In this document: piece after piece, positions 30,281 through 37,822 of the stretch
Layout of the letters: every line of letters begins with the position of its first letter
How positions within the stretch are numbered: the stretch's first letter is position 1
Assembly: GCA_027484315.1 (NCBI GenBank)
Contig: JAIXTE010000080.1
Coordinates: 1-46,297 of the forward strand
DNA: 46,297 nt
Source: Burkholderiales bacterium
GTDB taxonomy: Bacteria > Pseudomonadota > Gammaproteobacteria > Burkholderiales > Burkholderiaceae_B
Reading direction: 5' to 3'
Notes under the pieces: model-generated
Told to the model about the DNA's origin: nothing
The model's input: only the letters and a program-made list of their open reading frames with translations
The model's database searches: none
Made by a program: the position numbers and the translations under genes

Positions 30281-31531
30281 TCAAATCGCCTGCGCAACCC
30301 ACTCCACCCAGTGGCGAACGTCCACTGTGGCATCACTTTCAAGGTGCCCAAGGCAGCCAATGTTGGCCGAAGCAATGGCTTGCGGTTTTCCCGCCATCAA
30401 GTTGGCCAGCTTGCGCTTTTTCAGTTCTTTTGACAATTCTGGTTGCAACACTGAATACGTGCCAGCGGAGCCACAGCACAAATGTGAATCAGCCACTGGG
30501 GTCAGTTGGAAACCCAACGTGGTCAGCACATTCTCAATCACGCCCTTGATTTGTTGGCCGTGTTGCAAGGTACAGGGCGGGTGAAAGGCAATGCTGCCTG
30601 GAATGCGTTGCTGTTCAATGGCCGCTTTAACCTGCGTACCGAGGCGGGCCAGCCCTTCGGCATTTTGCCTTGTGATGAATTCACCAATGTCCAAAGTTTT
30701 TTCGCTGACCAATGCGGCTTTGGCTGCATACACCGGGTCGTTTTCAAAATGGTGGGCGTATTCGCGCACGGTGACCCCACAACCTGATGCGTTCATGACA
30801 AGCGCTTCAGCTTCACCTGAAACCAGTAACGAATGCCAGGCATCGATGTTGGTTTTCATTTGCGCCAGGCCGCCCGCGTGGTCGTTCAGGTGAAACTTCA
30901 CCGCACCACAGCAACCCGATTCCTGAACCACCATGCTTTGAATACCCAGTGCATCCAGAATCACCGAGGTGGCAGTGTCAATGGACGGCATCATGGCTGG
31001 CTGTACACAACCCTTGAGCAAAATCACCTTGCGTGTGTGCTGGGTGTTTGCAAAGGGCAGGGTGACGCGCTTTGCCGGTACCTTTTTCTTGATGCTTTCT
31101 GGCAAAATGCCGCGCACCGCTTTGCCCATGGCCATGCCTGCCGTGAACATGGGGCGGTTGGTCATGAGCATTTTCAGGCTTTCGCGGGTCAGCTTTTCAG
31201 CCATGGGGCGTTCAACACGCTCGTCCACAATCTTGCGGCCAATGTCGATCAACTGGCCATATTTCACACCTGATGGGCAGGTGGTTTCGCAGTTGCGACA
31301 GGTCAGGCAGCGGTCCAGGTGTTGCTGGGTTTTGCGTGTGACCTGCTTGCCTTCCAGCACCTGCTTGATCAGGTAAATTCGGCCGCGCGGGCTGTCCAGT
31401 TCATCGCCCAGAATCTGATAGGTCGGGCAGGTGGCCGTGCAAAAACCGCAGTGCACGCACTTGCGCAAAATCGCGTCGGCGGCTTTGCCATCGGGGGTGT
31501 CTTTGATCCAGTCGGCGAGTTGGGTATCCAT
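30281..31531 (-). CDS. glcF: Glycolate oxidase iron-sulfur subunit
   Basis: The electron-transfer subunit of the membrane-associated glycolate dehydrogenase GlcDEF, which oxidises glycolate to glyoxylate. 416 residues from the ATG at 31531; a longer frame would overlap glcE. Two 4Fe-4S motifs lie in the N-terminal part, CVHCGFCTATCPTY and CLTCRNCETTCPSGV. Two CCG-type domains follow, with SGCCGAVKFH and HLCCGSAGTYSVLQ. Ten nt separate it from glcE. Third gene of the glcD-glcE-glcF operon. Confidence 0.95.
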   Translation of the reverse strand: MDTQLADWIKDTPDGKAADAILRKCVHCGFCTATCPTYQILGDELDSPRGRIYLIKQVLEGKQVTRKTQQHLDRCLTCRNCETTCPSGVKYGQLIDIGRKIVDERVERPMAEKLTRESLKMLMTNRPMFTAGMAMGKAVRGILPESIKKKVPAKRVTLPFANTQHTRKVILLKGCVQPAMMPSIDTATSVILDALGIQSMVVQESGCCGAVKFHLNDHAGGLAQMKTNIDAWHSLLVSGEAEALVMNASGCGVTVREYAHHFENDPVYAAKAALVSEKTLDIGEFITRQNAEGLARLGTQVKAAIEQQRIPGSIAFHPPCTLQHGQQIKGVIENVLTTLGFQLTPVADSHLCCGSAGTYSVLQPELSKELKKRKLANLMAGKPQAIASANIGCLGHLESDATVDVRHWVEWVAQAI

Positions 31532-31541
31532 GGCGGTCTGC

Positions 31542-32633
31542 TTACAAAATTGGAGACAGGCGGTTGATGCTGAACACACCAGCCGGGTCAAATTGTTCTT
31601 TCAGGCGGCGTTGCAGTTTCAACATGACCGCATCGGGTTGCTGGAATGCCTGCAGGCGCGCAGCTTCATTGGCCGTGCGGTACAGGGTGGCATGGCCGCC
31701 CACGCGCTTGGCCACCGCGCGAATCTGTTCGCCGGTGAATGTGGCGTCCGTACGCAACCAACGCAGACCACTGCCCCATTCATGCACGCTTTGGCCACGC
31801 AAAGCCAAATCCACAGTGGTGGGAGGCACAGCCATGCGCCACAGGTCGCCTTCGGCGTTGAAAAACTCATGCTGCTGGTCGCGCACGCTGGTCCAGAAGG
31901 CATGTGCCTGTTCCGTTGCCAGTTCCTGCCCGCCCATGTTCTTGAGCGCAGCTTGAACAGCGGCGCTGGTGCCCCGCAGGCGCACGGTCAGTTTGCCATT
32001 TTCAAAAAAAGTGGCGGAAATAGGCAGGGGCTTGGAAAGCCACTCATTGCTTTGGGCAATGGCCCTGTTCACGTCCATTTCAAATTGCAGTGAGGCTTCA
32101 GCCGATGCCACTGGCATCACCTTGATGGAAAGCTCTGTGACAATGCCCAGCGTGCCCATGCTGCCGGGTATAACCCTTGAAACGTCGTAGCCCGCCACGT
32201 TTTTCATGACCACGCCGCCAAAGTGCAGCAGCTGGCCTTTGCCATCCAGCAGGGTGCAGCCCAGCACGTAGTCTTTCACGCCGCCGCGGCTTAAGCGGGC
32301 GGGACCTGCCAAGCCGGAAACAATTGCACCACCAATGGTTCCGCCTGCCGCGTTGCCTGCACCACCCAGGCGCGGTGGCTCGAATGCCAGTTCCTGCTTT
32401 TGCGCAGCCAGTGCCGCTTCCACTTCTGCCAGCGGGGTTCCGGGCTTCACGGTAATGACAAGCTCTGTTGGCTCGTATTCCACAATGCCTGCCCACTGGC
32501 GCATGTCCACTGCATCGCCTTGAAGGGGCCCACCGTAAAAGTTCTTGGTGCCGCCGCCCACCGCGCGCAGTGGGGTGTTGTTGCGTGCAGCAAGCTCTAC
32601 CCGCTTGCACAGGTCGTCGAGAAAATCGCTCAT
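31542..32633 (-). CDS. glcE: Glycolate oxidase FAD-binding subunit GlcE
   Basis: 363 residues. A PCMH-type FAD-binding domain at the N-terminus contains LRAVGGGTKNFYGG, LGGAGNAAGGTIGGAIVSG and VMKNVAGYDVSRV. The C-terminal part ends with LQRRLKEQFDPAGVFSINRL, typical of GlcE. It is a shortened relative of GlcD and works with it and GlcF in glycolate oxidation. It lies between glcD (12-nt gap) and glcF. Confidence 0.95.
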   Translation of the reverse strand: MSDFLDDLCKRVELAARNNTPLRAVGGGTKNFYGGPLQGDAVDMRQWAGIVEYEPTELVITVKPGTPLAEVEAALAAQKQELAFEPPRLGGAGNAAGGTIGGAIVSGLAGPARLSRGGVKDYVLGCTLLDGKGQLLHFGGVVMKNVAGYDVSRVIPGSMGTLGIVTELSIKVMPVASAEASLQFEMDVNRAIAQSNEWLSKPLPISATFFENGKLTVRLRGTSAAVQAALKNMGGQELATEQAHAFWTSVRDQQHEFFNAEGDLWRMAVPPTTVDLALRGQSVHEWGSGLRWLRTDATFTGEQIRAVAKRVGGHATLYRTANEAARLQAFQQPDAVMLKLQRRLKEQFDPAGVFSINRLSPIL

Positions 32634-32645
32634 GGTCTCGTTCTT

Positions 32646-34136
32646 TTAAAAGCGGGGCAGGTCGGCAAAAGGAACTTGGCCACCGTGTATGTGCATGCGC
32701 CCGTATTCGGCACAGCGGTGCAGGGTGGGAATGGCCTTGCCCGGGTTGAGCAGGCCCGGCTCATCGAATGCTTTCTTCACTGCGAAAAATGCATCCAGTT
32801 CAGCCCGGGAAAACTGCACACACATCTGGTTGATTTTCTCGATGCCCACGCCGTGTTCGCCGGTCACCGTGCCGCCCACTTCGACGCACAGTTCCAGAAT
32901 TTCAGCACCAAAGTCTTCGGCGCGCTTGATTTCCTCTGACTTGTTGGCATCGAACAGAATCAGCGGGTGCAAATTGCCGTCGCCGGCGTGAAACACATTG
33001 GCGCAGCGCATGTCGTACTTCTTTTCCATCTCGGTGATGGCATTCAACACATGGGCCAGGCTGCGGCGTGGAATGGTGCCGTCCATGCAGTAGTAGTCGG
33101 GTGACACACGGCCGGCAGCCGGGAAGGCATTCTTGCGACCCGCCCAGAATTTCAGGCGTTCGGCCTCGCTTTGCGACACCTTGATGGCCGTGGCTCCACA
33201 GCCATTCAGCACCCGGGTCATTTCTGCAATTTCCTCGGCCACTTCTTCAATGGTGCCATCGCTTTCCAGCAGCAAAATCGCTTCTGCCTCGGTGTCGTAG
33301 CCGGCTTTCACGAAGGGCTCGACCATTTGTGTGGCGCGCTTGTCCATCATCTCCAGACCGGCCGGAATGATACCGGCTGCGATCACGGCGGCCACTGCAT
33401 TGCCGGCGTTCGCGACATCATCAAAACTGGCCATGATCACTTGGGCCAGTGCTGGCTTGGGCACAAGTTTCACAGTCACTTCCGTGACTACGGCCAGCAT
33501 GCCTTCAGAACCGATGACCAGGTTCATCAACTCAAGCCCGGGCGCATCAGGCGCTTCGGAGCCAAATTCTACAATTTCGCCTTCAATGGTAATGGCGCGC
33601 ACCTTCAGTACGTTGTGCACGGTCAGGCCGTATTTCAGGCAATGCACGCCGCCGCTGTTTTCCGCCACGTTGCCGCCAATGGTGCAGGCAATCTGGCTGG
33701 AGGGGTCGGGCGCGTAATACAGCTGGTGCTGGGCCACTGCTTCAGAAATGGCCAGGTTGCGCACGCCCGGCTGTACCACTGCAGAACGCGATTGCACGTC
33801 CACTTTCAAAATCTTGTTGAACTTGGCCATTCCCAGCAAAATGCCGTTCTTGTGGGGCTGTGCACCGCCTGAAAGCCCTGTGCCTGCGCCACGCGCCACC
33901 ACTGGCACATTCAGGCGATTCGCCAGTTTCAGGATGTCGATGACCTGTCCTTCAGTGTCAGGCAGGGCCACCACCATGGGCAGTTGTCGAAAAAGGCTCA
34001 GGCCATCGCATTCATAAGGCTTGGTGTCTTCCACCTCGTGCAGCACAGCATGGGGGGGCAGGATCTGGTTCAAACCAGCAATAACCTCAGCCCTTTGGGC
34101 GGCATTCAATGCAAATTCTTCGGTGGGCGCATTCAT
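32646..34136 (-). CDS. glcD: Glycolate oxidase subunit GlcD (FAD-linked)
   Basis: The catalytic FAD subunit. 496 residues, the usual length. The FAD-binding domain shows PVVARGAGTGLSGGAQPH, CTIGGNVAENSGGVHCLKYG and IGSEGMLAVVTEVTVKL. The C-terminal FAD-oxidase domain ends with GTVTGEHGVGIEK and LNPGKAIPTL. First gene of the operon. Its upstream region (34137-34241) faces the divergent regulon gene at 34297, and no GlcC site is recognised. Confidence 0.96.
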   Translation of the reverse strand: MNAPTEEFALNAAQRAEVIAGLNQILPPHAVLHEVEDTKPYECDGLSLFRQLPMVVALPDTEGQVIDILKLANRLNVPVVARGAGTGLSGGAQPHKNGILLGMAKFNKILKVDVQSRSAVVQPGVRNLAISEAVAQHQLYYAPDPSSQIACTIGGNVAENSGGVHCLKYGLTVHNVLKVRAITIEGEIVEFGSEAPDAPGLELMNLVIGSEGMLAVVTEVTVKLVPKPALAQVIMASFDDVANAGNAVAAVIAAGIIPAGLEMMDKRATQMVEPFVKAGYDTEAEAILLLESDGTIEEVAEEIAEMTRVLNGCGATAIKVSQSEAERLKFWAGRKNAFPAAGRVSPDYYCMDGTIPRRSLAHVLNAITEMEKKYDMRCANVFHAGDGNLHPLILFDANKSEEIKRAEDFGAEILELCVEVGGTVTGEHGVGIEKINQMCVQFSRAELDAFFAVKKAFDEPGLLNPGKAIPTLHRCAEYGRMHIHGGQVPFADLPRF

Positions 34137-34241
34137 GGGACTACCTTTGGACTACTTTTTGACAGTTTTCAAGCATACCTATTTCTGGTGAAATTTGGCA
34201 TTGGTGCTTGCCCGAGTGTTGGGTTAACCAAGTTATATTCG

Positions 34242-34269
34242 GGAACCGTCATTCTATTTTTACCACCTA
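34242..34269 (+). promoter_or_regulatory. HrpL-type box of the gene at 34297 (full consensus)
   Basis: GGAACC, 15 bases, CCACCTA, 27 nt before the preferred GTG start. It matches every specified base of the published consensus. Confidence 0.8.
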
Positions 34270-34296
34270 AATTTTTTATGTGAACAGGTGGAATTC

Positions 34297-36405
34297 GTGC
34301 GCGCAGTCAACTCCTCGGGGTCTGATACCTCGATTTCACGCGGGCAATCATCACACACCGCCTTTGAACCAGTGAAGGTGCGTGAGGCCACCAGCCGCCT
34401 GGCGGAACTGTATTGCAAGCAGTTGCAGGTAGTAAGCCATCACCATGCCGACCTGGCGCGTGTCGAGCAAAGCCGCCGCGCCCTGTTGGGAAAAAGGGCG
34501 CAGGTTCAAGCTGCGGTGGCCAGATTGCAGCGCGAAATTGCCGAGTGTGAAAACGCACCCCGCGAGGCCGAGCGGGTGCGCAACGAAAAACAAACGCTCA
34601 GGAATGCCCTGAATGAAATGCGCACTGAATGGACGCAAACCAAGACTTCCTTGGCACCATTGCAACAGCAGATCGACCAGCGGCAGGGTTCGGCCCAAAA
34701 AGTTGACGGGCAGATCGACGAGCTGGAAAAGCAGCATGAGAAACTGGGCAAGTTGTTCAACATGGACGAGTCTGCAATCGACTGCGGTCATGTGCTGGAC
34801 AAAGTGGAAAGGTTTTTTGAAAAGACCGGCAAGCTGGGAACCGAGAACGGGCAAAAATACAAGAACCGTCTTATGGCCGGCTGCGATCTTCAATTGTCTG
34901 CCAACTTCGGCGATGAAATTGAGCGCATGCTGAACCGCCATCTGCAGCGCACCTCGGGTGCATTGCTGGCATGCCAGTCGGTGGAAGAGTTTTCAGCAGC
35001 TTTCAAAGGTATTCAGGCTGACTTCCTGGGAGAGTTGAATGCAAGGATGGACGCGCGGAAGCGCCTGATCAGGGGCGCGTTCGATACCGCCCATGCAGCG
35101 GCTTTCATACTGGCAAGCAGTGTCTTTGTCAGCACCATTGCGCAGGCCTATTTCAATGGCAAGTTCTCGCAGCAGAATGTATTGACTGAGGTTTTGCAGG
35201 GCGTATTCATCTGCGCAGCGTATGGTTTGCTGACCGTGGGAATAGAAAAGGCGGCCAGCCAGAAGATCGGCCGGTGGACCTCGTTTTCAGATACCGTACA
35301 GCGCAATTCAAACAAGGTGTACGCAAAAACAGCGCAGCAACTTGAAAGCCAGCACAGTGCTTTTACCGGCATTGAACGCAACCTCTTCAGGCAGTGGCGT
35401 GCTGGCAACCAGGCTGCAGGTGCGCAGGCTTTATCGGGTTCGGTACAGCAATTTCTGACTTACCTGGCCCAGCATGCGCCTGCTGAAATACTTGGGGAGA
35501 AACGCAATCAGGTGCTGCAAACCCTTCGGTTGCCCAGCATGGCGGAAGCAAGCCGGGTATCTGTCGACTTGGTCAACCAGCTTGAACAGAAGCGGATTGA
35601 AAAAGCCGGGCTTGAATCCGAGATTCGACAGCTTCGATCCGAGCTGACCCAGCGCAAGGAATTAATCGGCTCGCTGGAACATCGCTTGAAATACGGCCAA
35701 GGCAAGAAGCTGAAAGAAGAAATTGACACACTGAACAAAAAACCGGCTCCACGTTTGCTCAAGGAGGTGGATGCCAACCGGCTGGATGAGATGCGCGCGA
35801 AGCTTGCGGTGCTGGAAGAACGGCTTTCGCTGGTTGAAATCGAGTCGCAAAGCCTTGAGCAGGCTCATGAAGCCAAGCTGGCTGAACTGGCCAGCAAGGT
35901 AGCGCGCCACCAGTTGTCGGATTCAGTCATTCTGGCTGCTCGCCAGTATGTCTGCAAGCAACTGTGTTTGCATGAGGCCTTGTTCAACAGAATGTGGAAC
36001 CGGCATGTGGGTTTGGCACCGTCGCAGTTGAAGGCGCGTTTCAACGGTGAGGACGGCACGGGCAGCCTTGGCCAGCCAGTGCCTGGACATACCACGAGGG
36101 TGGGGGCGTCCAGTTATGCGACACCGGAACTGGCGCTGAAGGCACTTTTCGATGTGTCCGAGGTTATTCAAAATGCCGAGTTGGCGGGTGGGGTGGGGCA
36201 CACCGTTGTTCAACACGGTGTACCGGTGGGCTTGAGTGCCATACCCCCTGAAGGGGAAATAAAAACCGTTGCCGCCACTTTGGTCGAGATCACCCCTGCT
36301 TCGGCTGTGGAGCGGCGCCGCCTGCACATCACCCCGGTCACAGTGCCCCAAGACATTTCGCTCACTTCGGAGGTGGCAAAACAGGTGCACCAGTTGAACA
36401 CCTGA
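34297..36405 (+). CDS. Coiled-coil protein with a membrane hairpin, putative secreted effector or translocator
   Basis: 702 residues from the GTG at 34297, chosen because AGGTGG (34286-34291) lies five bases upstream; GTG at 34288 is the alternative. The N-terminal 25 residues are Ser/Thr-rich (NSSGSDTSISRGQSSHT). A coiled coil (about 45-150) is followed by a helical region and two hydrophobic segments about ten residues apart (about 266-286, AAAFILASSVFVSTIAQAYF; about 295-318, VLQGVFICAAYGLLTVGI). A second coiled coil (about 421-535) and a globular C-terminus follow. Paired membrane helices flanked by coiled coils are seen in type III translocators (YopB/IpaB type) and in some host-membrane effectors, but no sequence motif of those families is recognised. 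There is no signal peptide. Confidence 0.8.
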   Translation: MRAVNSSGSDTSISRGQSSHTAFEPVKVREATSRLAELYCKQLQVVSHHHADLARVEQSRRALLGKRAQVQAAVARLQREIAECENAPREAERVRNEKQTLRNALNEMRTEWTQTKTSLAPLQQQIDQRQGSAQKVDGQIDELEKQHEKLGKLFNMDESAIDCGHVLDKVERFFEKTGKLGTENGQKYKNRLMAGCDLQLSANFGDEIERMLNRHLQRTSGALLACQSVEEFSAAFKGIQADFLGELNARMDARKRLIRGAFDTAHAAAFILASSVFVSTIAQAYFNGKFSQQNVLTEVLQGVFICAAYGLLTVGIEKAASQKIGRWTSFSDTVQRNSNKVYAKTAQQLESQHSAFTGIERNLFRQWRAGNQAAGAQALSGSVQQFLTYLAQHAPAEILGEKRNQVLQTLRLPSMAEASRVSVDLVNQLEQKRIEKAGLESEIRQLRSELTQRKELIGSLEHRLKYGQGKKLKEEIDTLNKKPAPRLLKEVDANRLDEMRAKLAVLEERLSLVEIESQSLEQAHEAKLAELASKVARHQLSDSVILAARQYVCKQLCLHEALFNRMWNRHVGLAPSQLKARFNGEDGTGSLGQPVPGHTTRVGASSYATPELALKALFDVSEVIQNAELAGGVGHTVVQHGVPVGLSAIPPEGEIKTVAATLVEITPASAVERRRLHITPVTVPQDISLTSEVAKQVHQLNT

Positions 36406-36413
36406 CGTATTCC

Positions 36414-37472
36414 TCAGGCTTTGGCCAACTCGCAACGCGGGCGGGTATTCATGCTGTAATTGCGGCTCGCCAGCAGGTCGGGGTGTTCACGCACCTGCAT
36501 GGCGCCAGCAAAAGCAATCATGGCACCGTTGTCGGTGCACAGGCTGAGTTCGGGGAAGTACACGTCGATGCCGCGTTTGTTGGCGGCCTTCACCAATTGT
36601 TCGCGCAGTAGTTTATTGGCGCCTACACCACCGGCCACTACCAGGCGCTTGTGGTCCATGTTCAGGCAAGCGGCCAAGGCTTTTTTCACCAGGGTTTCCA
36701 CAATGGCGGCCTGAAAGCTGGCTGCCAAGTCAGCTTTATCGGTTTCGCTGATGGCCATGCCCTCAGCAGGTTGGTTCACACCCGCCAATTTCATGGCCGT
36801 GGTGAGTACGGCGGTTTTCAGGCCAGAAAAACTGAACATGAAGTCGCCACTGTGCAGCATGGGCCGGGGCAGCTTGAATCGTTCGGGGTTACCGCTTTCC
36901 GCCAGTTTCGACAACGCGGGGCCGCCGGGGTAGGGCAGGCCGATCATCTTTGCAGTTTTGTCGAAAGCCTCACCGGCAGCGTCGTCCAGTGTTTCACCCA
37001 GCAACTTGTATTTTCCCAGCCCCTCAACACCCATCAACTGGCTGTGGCCACCACTGACCAGCAAGGCAGTGAATGGAAATTCAGGTGGATTGGTTGATAA
37101 CAGGGGAGACAGCAAATGTCCTTCCAGGTGGTGAACGGGAATAACCGGCAGATCCAACCCCATGGCCAGGCTGTAGGCAAAGGCGCAACCCGCCATCAGC
37201 GCACCGGGCAGGCCGGGGCCGGTGGTTACGGCAATTGCATCCACTTGGGCGAGGCCAATGCCAGCCTGCTCAAAGGTGTCATTCATCAGGGGAATCAGGC
37301 GGCGAATGTGGTCGCGGGAAGCCAGTTCAGGCACCACGCCGCCGTAATCCTTGTGCATGGCAATTTGCGAATAAAGTGCCTGCCCCAGAATACGGCCGTT
37401 CGTGGTGCACAGGGCCACGCCTGTTTCATCACAAGAGCTTTCGAAGCCAAGCACAATTTTTGGAGAGGTCAC
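36414..37472 (-). CDS. tsaD: tRNA N6-threonylcarbamoyladenosine biosynthesis protein TsaD
   Basis: With TsaB and TsaE it transfers the threonylcarbamoyl group to A37 of tRNAs reading ANN codons. 352 residues from the GTG at 37472 (protein [16 protein letters not shown]), close to the family norm; a longer frame begins at 37553. Motifs are [13 protein letters not shown], the metal-binding [41 protein letters not shown] and [12 protein letters not shown]. The end of the gene faces the end of the gene at 34297, with only eight nt between stops. Confidence 0.95.
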   Translation of the reverse strand: MTSPKIVLGFESSCDETGVALCTTNGRILGQALYSQIAMHKDYGGVVPELASRDHIRRLIPLMNDTFEQAGIGLAQVDAIAVTTGPGLPGALMAGCAFAYSLAMGLDLPVIPVHHLEGHLLSPLLSTNPPEFPFTALLVSGGHSQLMGVEGLGKYKLLGETLDDAAGEAFDKTAKMIGLPYPGGPALSKLAESGNPERFKLPRPMLHSGDFMFSFSGLKTAVLTTAMKLAGVNQPAEGMAISETDKADLAASFQAAIVETLVKKALAACLNMDHKRLVVAGGVGANKLLREQLVKAANKRGIDVYFPELSLCTDNGAMIAFAGAMQVREHPDLLASRNYSMNTRPRCELAKA

Positions 37473-37548
37473 TTCACACTGCCGGAATGAGGTAAGGCCG
37501 CATTTTAAACCACCCAGGCGTTCCCATGCGAATCCTTCTTTTGTGCAC

Positions 37549-37578
37549 TGCACCGTAGGGGTGCTTTTTAATGGTGCG
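37549..37578 (+). promoter_or_regulatory. Candidate NtrC enhancer sites of the nirB operon
   Basis: TGCAC-N7-GTGCT (37549-37565) matches the NtrC consensus TGCAC-N7-GTGCA at nine of ten bases. A weaker site, TGC-N9-GTGCG with ATGGTGC (37562-37578), follows at once. They lie about 100 nt before the predicted transcription start, a normal enhancer distance. Confidence 0.6.
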
Positions 37579-37647
37579 TGGTTTCGTTTTTATTCAGTTT
37601 TTCGGGTTAAAAAGCAGCCAAAACTGTGCAAATTCATCTGTAACAGG

Positions 37648-37664
37648 CTGGCACGGCACTTGCA
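37648..37664 (+). promoter_or_regulatory. Sigma-54 promoter of the nirB-nirD-nasA operon
   Basis: CTGGCACGGCACTTGCA matches the -24/-12 consensus YTGGCACG-N4-TTGCW completely. The predicted transcription start is near 37675, just before the first leader hairpin. Confidence 0.88.
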
Positions 37665-37678
37665 TTTACTTCGGGCGT

Positions 37679-37700
37679 AGGTCGTCAACGGCGGCGATCT
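37679..37700 (+). promoter_or_regulatory. ANTAR-target hairpin P1 in the nirB leader
   Basis: An 8-bp stem (AGGTCGTC with GGCGATCT, two G-T pairs) has the six-base loop AACGGC. The A at loop position 1 and G at position 4 are the hallmark of RNA bound by NasT-type antiterminators. Confidence 0.75.
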
Positions 37701-37753
37701 GCAGGTGGATTGACAGGTCTCCCAAGGTTGTTTTTTTAGCGGCCAAGGGGGTT

Positions 37754-37767
37754 GGACAACGGTGTCC
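37754..37767 (+). promoter_or_regulatory. ANTAR-target hairpin P2 in the nirB leader
   Basis: GGAC and GTCC enclose the six-base loop AACGGT, again with A at position 1 and G at position 4. Its loop and 3' arm are also the 5' arm of the following terminator, so the two structures exclude each other. Confidence 0.75.
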
Positions 37768-37802
37768 GTGCTGCTTCGTGCAGCCGGGTGCCGTTTTTTT
37801 TT
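37758..37802 (+). terminator. Leader attenuator terminator before nirB
   Basis: Paired segments AACGG/CCGTT, TCCG/CGGG and GCTGC/GCAGC with loop TTCGT form a strong hairpin followed by a run of nine T (37794-37802). It lies 20 nt before the nirB ATG. It overlaps P2, as expected for NasT-controlled antitermination. Confidence 0.85.
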
Positions 37803-37822
37803 GGTTAATTGGGATTGAAGAC

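Noticed and set aside
37571..37822. An N-terminal extension of NirB upstream of 37823.
   Set aside because: It would run through the sigma-54 promoter, the leader hairpins and the terminator, and adds no family sequence.
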